NCBI RefSeq assembly: GCF_958295425.1
Contig: NC_081142.1
Location: 4,854,917 to 4,918,916, forward strand
Direction: 5' to 3'
DNA from: Solea solea
Taxonomy: Eukaryota > Chordata > Actinopteri > Pleuronectiformes > Soleidae
DNA: 64,000 bases
The notes beneath the pieces are model-generated. The model searched no databases. It was not told the origin of the DNA and worked only from the letters and a program-made list of their open reading frames with translations. A program made the translations under genes and the position numbers. Positions 59,158-64,000 of this stretch are shown here, piece by piece. The stretch's first letter is position 1; every line of letters starts with the position of its first letter.

Positions 59158-60759
59158 ATATCACCAGAGAGCACCGCAAAACTGCAGACTAGCAGGTGAG
59201 AAACAGCAACAAGTTGGCACTCCACCCTAGAGTGCCAACCTGTTGCCAGCCGGCCTAAATGTGCTAATCTACCTGAGGAGGATGAAGAGTTGAGACCTCC
59301 CAGATCTGAAGGATCAGCATTAGTCCTCTGGACTCTGTTATGCCTATCAGTGGTTCTCCTCCAGATTTTCTCAGCTGCTCACTAGGGAATGTGGATAAAA
59401 AAACACAGAGGCTGTAGCCGCACGCTCCATCATCCCATCGGCCACCTCCCGGCCTTTGGTGCGCAGATTTTCCCCAGAGCAGCAGGGCAGAACATTAACC
59501 TGCAAATGTTTCATGATGTAGAAATTGCACAGGATTGGTCATTTTACCAGTCTACATGTGTGACCAATATGTGAGCAACATGTCTGTCCACATGACTCCA
59601 CTGTCCACTGATTTATAATGTATCCAATTTCTATCAGTAGACTGAAAACACCCTCAGAAAAGAATGTGGTTTGGTTTCACACACAAAATAATATAAATGT
59701 AACATAAGCAACTTATACAAACACCACACGCTGAAAGAGTTGACACTGCAGATCTATAAAGAGGGATGCCTCTATTCTTACTAATCCCTTTGCCTTGTGC
59801 TGCATGTCAGAGGGAATTGATGTTTTCAAAAGTTTTTTGGCTTGTCTTAAGGCCTACATGATAGCAACACTAAAGTACCCGAGTTACAGTCCAGGCCTGC
59901 TTTACAATCATATAACAAATCTTTCACATTAACCCTCAAACACAAACAGAATACAGATCATGGCTTTGTAACATACAGTATGTAAATATACCATTTTCTA
60001 CCTGAACAAGACTGAGAGTGTGAGATGGCACATTAAAACTCCTTACTTGTCTTGAATCCTGGCTGTTGATGTGCTTAACTGAGCACTAATGTAATGTTTT
60101 GAACCCATCTTTGGATTATTTTAAATGACCTCTCCATGTACCCTGTCTTTAATCATCCTTTTTTTTAAAGACTGTTTATTTTGAATAATAATTTCCACAA
60201 AAATACAATCATTTCTCTGCCTCTGCCAGACATGTCTAGTAAACCAATTATACCTTATAAATCAAAATGTGCAGCATTAAAGCGCCAGTGTGTGACTTCT
60301 GTCGCCAAGATGTAAAACGCATCACTCTGTGTCACCACACACACAAAAACAAAATATCACCCTATACTGAGAAACACAGAGAGAGTCAAATGGAGACGAT
60401 AGGCCTAATCAGCATTGTGTCAAGTCGTTTGACGATGTAACAGACATTTGTTTATACTCAAAAGTTATTCACTACAGCTACCAGGACGTTTGGAAAATCC
60501 AAATAGACCCACAAGTGATGCATGTGCCACATATATTTCATGTACCAACAGCTGTCGTGGACGCTCAGACACACTGTCAGTTCTCTGTCAGTGACCTAAA
60601 TAATGATGACATGCGTATCATGGCTCCTACCTTTGCTATTTCCATCAGGGCCTCTTAGGACCGTACACTCCTCGATGACTCCATAGGGTTCAAAAAGGCG
60701 GTAAACATCCTCCTCAGTCTGTTGTTTGTTCAGCATCCCGACAAACAACTTCCTGTCTT
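28310..60759 (-). CDS. celf5: CELF5-like RNA-binding protein, 3' two thirds (eight coding exons)
   Basis: Joining 60759-60631, 56625-56546, 49496-49350, 42702-42558, 33891-33691, 32426-32340, 31090-30947 and 28437-28310 gives 1061 nt and about 353 residues, with every junction in GT-AG consensus and in frame. CELF proteins bind UG-rich RNA to control splicing and mRNA stability or translation, mainly in neurons for CELF3-6. Visible domains: RRM2 (RNP2 LFVGML, RNP1 KGCAFVKF), a divergent Q/A/P-rich linker, and RRM3 (RNP2 LFIYHL, RNP1 KCFGFVSF), ending RPKDASRPY. Linker wording ([39 protein letters not shown]) fits CELF5 better than CELF3, 4 or 6. About 130 N-terminal residues with RRM1 are missing because their exons lie beyond position 64000. 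The a or b duplicate cannot be told. Confidence 0.93.
30593..30624. repeat. (AT)n microsatellite
   Basis: About 16 AT units seen directly, next to the truncated family C repeat. Confidence 0.95.
30645..30723 (-). repeat. Truncated family C repeat, copy 3 (reverse)
   Basis: The reverse complement gives CTTCTTCCGCTTTATCCTCC, then ACATGAGGGTCACAGGGGTC and CCAATCCCAGCTGACGTC, the start of the family C element. It is flanked by AT and CA microsatellites on either side. Confidence 0.75.
30725..30752. repeat. (CA)n microsatellite, UG repeat in the celf5 transcript
   Basis: About 14 CA units on the plus strand. In the celf5 pre-mRNA this is a UG repeat 194 nt downstream of the RRM3 exon donor. Confidence 0.95.
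30947..31090 (-). CDS. celf5: celf5 exon for the first half of RRM3
   Basis: 144 nt, phase 1 at both ends, so skipping keeps frame but deletes half of RRM3. It encodes [30 protein letters not shown] and [20 protein letters not shown]2 (LFIYHL) is complete; RNP1 is split with the next exon. The acceptor is TATCCAG at 31091, preceded by an unusual CCCCT repeat. Confidence 0.96.
31091..32339 (-). other. celf5: celf5 intron before RRM3
   Basis: A 1249-bp GT-AG intron. Apart from the CCCCT tract near its 3' end it is AT-rich with no recognised element. Confidence 0.85.
31119..31163. repeat. (GGGGA)n minisatellite, G-quadruplex-prone
   Basis: At least seven tandem AGGGG units on the plus strand, then a further GGAGGGGGG, seen directly. 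On the celf5 sense strand it reads (CCCCT)n and ends 28 nt before the RRM3 exon acceptor, merging into the polypyrimidine tract. Confidence 0.95.
32340..32426 (-). CDS. celf5: celf5 87-nt linker exon (Q-rich)
   Basis: 87 nt, phase 1 at both ends, so cassette use would keep frame. It encodes [20 protein letters not shown] then IQQQQQRE, the segment before RRM3. This matches the CELF5 order of a YP-start, TPI and a PQPP block before the glutamines. Its acceptor is preceded by a pure CT repeat. Confidence 0.93.
32427..33690 (-). other. celf5: celf5 intron between the linker exons
   Basis: A 1264-bp GT-AG intron. Nothing beyond the CU tract at its 3' end was recognised. Confidence 0.85.
32437..32460. 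repeat. celf5: (GA)n tract, CU repeat before a celf5 acceptor
   Basis: About 12 GA units on the plus strand. In the celf5 transcript they form a (CU)12 polypyrimidine tract about 10 nt upstream of the acceptor at 32427. Confidence 0.95.
33691..33891 (-). CDS. celf5: celf5 201-nt linker exon
   Basis: 201 nt, phase 1 at both ends. It encodes [40 protein letters not shown] and [19 protein letters not shown], ending in TGVQQYT. This is the divergent linker; NGF, ETVY.NGL and GVQQYT are CELF5-type landmarks. The donor is ACAG|GTGAGA at 33690. Confidence 0.95.
34012..34031. repeat. (CA)n, UG repeat upstream of a celf5 exon
   Basis: About 10 CA units on the plus strand. In the transcript this is a UG repeat 120 nt upstream of the 201-nt exon. 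Confidence 0.9.
36481..36509. repeat. Perfect inverted repeat, 11-bp arms and 7-nt loop
   Basis: ACGGTATTCAA at 36481-36491 and TTGAATACCGT at 36499-36509, seen directly. Confidence 0.95.
38610..39118. mobile_element. Probable degenerate DNA-transposon remnant
   Basis: Words such as TTCCTAGGTGTGTTTTGGGC, ATAACATCAATAAAGCCAAT and TTCCCTTTAAAAGCCACCTG, in this order, are familiar to me from a fish and amphibian repeat. Only one copy is in the window and the termini are not clear, so the bounds are approximate. Confidence 0.4.
39215..39392. mobile_element. Palindromic MITE, family B, copy 2
   Basis: The same structure as 17758-17945: CCCTGCATGTTTGAGATATT and CCAACACATCTGATTCAAAT on the left, TTGAATCAGGTGTTTCACAG and CCAGGACCAGGATTAAGAG on the right. 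It is more diverged than copy 1 and lies within celf5 intronic DNA. Confidence 0.8.
40823..41044. repeat. CCTAACC-type repeat joined to a (CA)n microsatellite
   Basis: Degenerate CCCTAACCTTAA words (40828-40905) are followed by AACCAGGTTTTCGTCTCCAT, GAGGACTACTGGTCCTGGTC and then a long (CA)n (41008-41044). This combination is a common fish dispersed repeat that seeds CA microsatellites. The CCCTAA words are telomere-like but imperfect. Confidence 0.65.
41530..41646. repeat. (TTTC)n tetranucleotide microsatellite, about 117 bp
   Basis: Pure to slightly interrupted TTTC units seen directly. In the celf5 transcript sense it is a GAAA (purine) tract. A poly-C run follows at about 41709-41722. 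Confidence 0.95.
42313..42344. repeat. (CA)n, UG repeat downstream of a celf5 exon
   Basis: About 16 CA units. In the transcript this is a UG repeat 213 nt downstream of the 145-nt exon. Confidence 0.95.
42558..42702 (-). CDS. celf5: celf5 145-nt linker exon
   Basis: 145 nt, entering in phase 0 and leaving in phase 1, so skipping would shift the frame. It encodes [39 protein letters not shown] and PPTPMTPVS. The LMQQQ start is shared by CELF3-6, while the [17 protein letters not shown] stretch parallels CELF5. Acceptor TTCTTTAG, donor TCGG|GTGAG. Confidence 0.95.
42703..49349 (-). other. celf5: celf5 intron after RRM2
   Basis: A 6647-bp intron without coding sequence. It has a (TTA)n run at about 43743-43782, a GA-rich stretch at 45885-45945, and a block near 44360-44720 that looks like a candidate enhancer with paired SOX-like words. 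Confidence 0.8.
43743..43782. repeat. (TTA)n trinucleotide run
   Basis: About 13 TTA units seen directly. Confidence 0.9.
49350..49496 (-). CDS. celf5: celf5 exon for the end of RRM2
   Basis: 147 nt, phase 0 at both ends. It encodes [40 protein letters not shown] and STYSSYAHA. The [15 protein letters not shown] block is a CELF hallmark closing RRM2. The donor is GCG|GTGAGT. Confidence 0.96.
49497..56545 (-). other. celf5: celf5 intron inside RRM2
   Basis: A 7049-bp intron. It has (GT)n at 53844-53869 (CA in the transcript), a degenerate CTGGCTGACT-like low-complexity stretch near 50690-50775 and a TGTGCG/CATATA-rich stretch near 54410-54580. Open frames within it are not conserved-looking and match no known family. 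Confidence 0.8.
53844..53869. repeat. (GT)n microsatellite
   Basis: About 13 GT units on the plus strand, CA in the celf5 transcript sense. Confidence 0.95.
56546..56625 (-). CDS. celf5: celf5 80-nt exon (middle of RRM2)
   Basis: 80 nt, entering in phase 1 and leaving in phase 0. Skipping or inclusion decides the reading frame of everything downstream. It completes the Gly of RNP1 and encodes [19 protein letters not shown] then HGSQTMP. Acceptor CTCTTCCAG at 56626, donor CCA|GTAAGT. A UG repeat in the transcript lies 31 nt upstream of the exon. Confidence 0.96.
56656..56683. repeat. (CA)n, UG repeat just upstream of the celf5 80-nt exon
   Basis: About 14 CA units on the plus strand. In the transcript this is (UG)14, 31 to 58 nt upstream of the exon, in the zone where a branch point is expected. 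Confidence 0.97.
59122..59153. repeat. (AT)n microsatellite
   Basis: About 16 AT units seen directly. Confidence 0.95.
60277..60490. mobile_element. MITE-like element, family D, copy 2
   Basis: It shares TAGGCCTAATCAGCATTGTG and the end words (AAAGCGCCAGTGTGTGACTT left, CAAAAGTTATTCACTACAGC right) with 24972-25352. Shorter than copy 1, with an internal deletion. Confidence 0.6.
60631..60759 (-). CDS. celf5: celf5 exon for the start of RRM2
   Basis: 129 nt, phase 1 at both ends. It encodes [39 protein letters not shown] and NSK. RNP2 (LFVGML) is complete. The [13 protein letters not shown] wording is nearer CELF5 than CELF4 (NIEECTILRGPDG). The first codon is shared with an exon beyond the right edge. 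Acceptor TTTGTTCCAG, donor AAAG|GTAGGA. Confidence 0.96.
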
Positions 60760-62731
60760 CTGGAACAAACAAAGATATGAAAACATAAATTAAAACTTTG
60801 AGTGCAATTACTTTGACTTCCACAGAAAGAAAATGGATTTACGGTAGAGAAATAGTCTGTTGAGCTGGTTGAATTTCAGTCACATTGTATTATCTCTTCT
60901 CCAAGACTGATCATTTTTAATCTCCAGTATAAGCGGGTTCTGTCCCATATGGGCACATACAGTATACTGTAGCTGCTGGGAGTAAGTGAGCGGTCAGGAG
61001 CTGGAGGGAAAGAGCAAAGAAGAGTAATAAAGAGGTGACACACACACACACAGAGAGAGAGAAAGAGAGAGAAAAGACAATGAGAGAGACTTTGGTCGTT
61101 TAAAAGCACCAGGGGCTTGAGGCAATAGCACCAACCTCCTACACACTGGCTAGAAACTCACTCTCTCACTCACTCTTTTACTTACTGTCTCCCTCTCTCT
61201 CTCTATTCATCTGTCTCCCCTTTCTCTCTTCCTCCTCTTCCTTTTCTCTCGCTGATTCTACATTTTTACCCTTTTCATTTTTTTTTTCCAACTGCCTCCC
61301 TCCTTCCCTCTCTTTATCTCTCTCTGACTCTACTAATTGCTGCTGATCCAGTGTTTTTTGTGTAGCCGGAGAAATATTTCAGTGTGCTCCGCGGTGAACA
61401 ATGGCGTGTCTCTCCTGTGAGCAGCAAAGGCTGGGAGACATGCCATGAATAACGCTGACTTTTCAATAGATAGCCTGTATGCTATTGAATCCTGTTAAAT
61501 GCTGTGGGATCTGATCTTTACCTTGACCTGTCACACTGTGTTTACTGATGTTCGCTGGCCTTGTATGATTAATGCTACTGTGCACTACTGTGTCTCTGGT
61601 TGGCAGTGGAAGCATTAAAACCTTCCCTTTTGTGCAGAGTGTTTCTCCAACTCTGACCTGTGAAGTCACAGTGGAGAGACTGAGTGAGAGACAGGACTGT
61701 CAACCACTGTCGTGAATTGCAGAGTGGCATAAATCGTGTGTCAGAGGTACTGCATCGTGTCAGGGTGACCTGTGATGACTACTGAGTATATGTCGTGTTG
61801 CTGTCGTTCCCTGACCCAGACACAAGATGACACCCACATTTCTGCAACAGGCACAGTGGCGAGTTTATGCGAACACGACGCCCAGCTCACCAATAATCCA
61901 CCTTTAAAATAATCACCTATGTCAGAGGGTTGTCTAGGGAGGGGCTTCCATAGTGCTGGCTCCTTATTGCAAGTGGCAGGATCAGAGGCAATGTATCAAA
62001 ATGGAAGTGATGCAATGTGACATCTGTCAGGGTGGATTGGAGAACATTTATCTGCAAAAAAAGGAAAGCCCTGAACTGGAAAATGAAAGGCCAAGATGGT
62101 CCTTCCTTTTGCTGGAGGCAGAATATAAATTCTGATGTTGGATGTGGGAGATGAGCCCAGGAGAGGGGGGAGGGGTTGACTGCACAAATTTCTCTAATGC
62201 TACCACACATCTCATACACAGCCAGAGAGTTACACAGAGCAGCCTATATGCAACCACACGCGTCCTTTTGCGTTCCCCTACTTTGGCTCTAACTGCCATG
62301 TTCAAGTAGATGATGGGGTCTGACAAGTTTGGAATTAATGCATGACCTTCATCAATTTCATATGAGCTGCACTCTGGCGATTACATGATAAACAGCCCAC
62401 ACATGGCATGCTATAATATATGATAGCACATCCATCCTTCAGCTGAAAGACTACTAACTGGTAAGTCACCTCCAGCTGAATGAGAAAATATTTATAGGAC
62501 TCCAAGTATAACAGAATCATTGGAATAATAGTAAATCACAAAATAAAACCTTACACATCAATGTCTTGGTCAATGTGTGTGTGTGTGTGTTTTAAAATAA
62601 TATCTTGATATTTAAAAACATACAGGAGTTGACTACAATTTTTAAAAAAAGTCTCATTATATGATTGCATTTACAGCGATGGCATTTACTCAGAGTTCAG
62701 CATCTGTGGCTGAGAGAGAGAGAGAGAGAGG

Positions 62732-62769
<38 letters not shown>

Positions 62770-64000
62770 CAGATTTAGTGCGTGTTATGAATGTGCTCTG
62801 AAAACAAGCTAACCATGCATGAAAACAGATCATCAAGGAGATCTTGTTCCACAATCCAAGATTGTGCTGTGGCAGCTCTCAACTAAAATGCTACCTTGGG
62901 AATTCAGGTCTCGTGTTCATCACCAATAGAAACATAATCTTATTTATCTACTACACTGTATAGCACAGCACAGCCGGGGCGAAAACAGATTGCAGACATG
63001 GGTGCAAAGAAATGAGTCAAAATTACGAGTACGATACCCTTTCCCACCCTGACACAGACGATTAAAGATAACTGATCTCTCACTGTTAACTATCTCCTAA
63101 CTACAGTGTATTGACTTTTTCTTCAGGGCAGCTATTCTTTGCATTAATATTGTGTATGTGCTGTGCAGGCTACAAAGTAACTAGAATTACTGCCTTGCTA
63201 TAAGCCATCAATCAGTCTAGTTGCATGTTTACATTCACACCTGCCTAGACTAATATGTAGTGTATTTTTGTGGCATCATCACAAGGTTTTCCTGAAATAT
63301 CATGAGAATAGGATTGATAGATGTCTGTTTGGACAACACTAAACTAATTAAACAGCTGTGGAGTCTCACAGAGACATATGAGCTTGTCACGTTCACTACC
63401 TTTTATTAAAATGATGCTGCTAACTGCAAATCTGGGTCTAGTTTCTGCTATTTTTCTTCTCTCACTCACTCTTTTACTTAACTGCAGAACTGCTGCTCAC
63501 AGAATAATAACTGTCTAAAGTGTAGAAAAACTGTCTGAGTGTGGTTTGCCTGTTAACAGAGCGTGAAATCCAGACCTTTATCTTCCTGCAGCATCCACAT
63601 TGGCCCCTTTGATCCAAAATGGGATCCAAAATGAAATTAGTAGACGCAACAGCACACAAGTGCTGATTGTATATCTGCAGCTCAAATCATTTGATTTCAT
63701 GTAGCATTCATCTTTACGTCATTAATGCATAACAATCTCTGCCCAGTCACATATTCAATGTGTGGAAAACTGACACCCTTAACTGCAGGAAAGGATTTAT
63801 CTGTACAAGTAAAACCAAACAAAACGTGCACCTTGGCTCCATTTATGCTTCACTCACCGAAAGATGATAAGAATGTATCTGATTGAATCATGTTTGTAGC
63901 TCAGTGAACTGAACCATCACACTCACTAGAACTTGATTAGAAGTGAGGGCTGCTGTGGGTGACTCTTTCTCTTTTACAGTCTTCAGAAACAGCTGAGGCA
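60760..64000 (-). other. celf5: celf5 intron upstream of RRM2, open at the right edge
   Basis: At least 3.2 kb of intron. No RRM1 exon (such as GMHKGCAFLTYC-type sequence) was seen on the minus strand, so those exons lie outside the window. It holds a (CA)n run at 61038-61051, a CT-rich stretch at about 61160-61330, a (GT)n run at about 62573-62590 and a long (GA)n tract at 62713-62763. Confidence 0.7.
62713..62763. repeat. (GA)n microsatellite
   Basis: About 50 bp of GA units with one GGGG interruption, seen directly. It reads as a CU tract in the celf5 transcript. Confidence 0.95.

Larger units (their letters stand above)
56626..60630 (-). other. celf5: celf5 intron in the first half of RRM2
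   Basis: A 4005-bp intron with (AT)n at about 59122-59153 and a MITE-like element at 60277-60490. No other gene was recognised. Words near 58825-58920 resemble a transposon fragment, not resolved further. Confidence 0.8.

Noticed and set aside
60823..64000. Possible RRM1 exons of celf5
   Set aside because: No minus-strand sequence resembling RRM1 was found; these exons must be outside the window.
1..64000. CRISPR arrays, tRNA or rRNA genes, viral genes
   Set aside because: None seen; the DNA is vertebrate nuclear and the only arrays are simple microsatellites.

Overview
The window is vertebrate nuclear DNA, almost certainly from a teleost fish. Its genes are split by introns with GT-AG junctions. 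It is rich in dinucleotide and tetranucleotide microsatellites and in short dispersed repeats of the kind common in fish, and it has no prokaryotic-style operons. Only about 2.3 kb of it codes for protein. Two genes can be supported, and they are arranged tail to tail.

Layout. Positions 1-7600 hold no recognisable protein gene, but two short blocks (384-632 and 4344-4384) sit between strong splice signals and may be untranslated exons or remnants of an upstream plus-strand gene. A complete repulsive guidance molecule (RGM) gene lies on the plus strand at 7794-14375. It has three coding exons, encodes a 429-residue GPI-anchored-type protein, and has a 3' UTR ending near 15,315. The protein is closest in wording to RGMb but carries an RGD motif, so it is best read as the fish-specific member RGMd. 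From 15.3 to 22.4 kb is repeat-rich intergenic DNA with several inverted-repeat MITE-like elements. From 22.4 kb to the right edge the minus strand carries the 3' two thirds of a CELF5-like RNA-binding protein gene: eight coding exons from 60759 down to 28310, covering RRM2, the divergent linker and RRM3. The RRM1 exons lie beyond position 64000. A probable intron in the 3' UTR (27081-28273) and a long 3' UTR are inferred.

The genes are not a functional unit in the operon sense. RGM proteins are BMP co-receptors and neogenin ligands at the cell surface; CELF5 is a neuronal splicing and mRNA regulator. Their linkage is of evolutionary interest, because human HJV (RGMc) and CELF3 share 1q21 and human CELF5 is on 19p13. 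Fish rgmd next to celf5 would therefore fit a fourth RGM ohnolog lost in tetrapods.

The most interesting unexplained structure is in the celf5 introns. UG repeats (in transcript sense) lie close to five of the eight exons, including one 31 nt upstream of the frame-breaking 80-nt RRM2 exon. Pure CU and CCCCU tracts lie directly before two other 3' splice sites. CELF proteins themselves bind UG-rich RNA, so auto- or cross-regulation is a testable idea. No convincing new multi-gene system was found.
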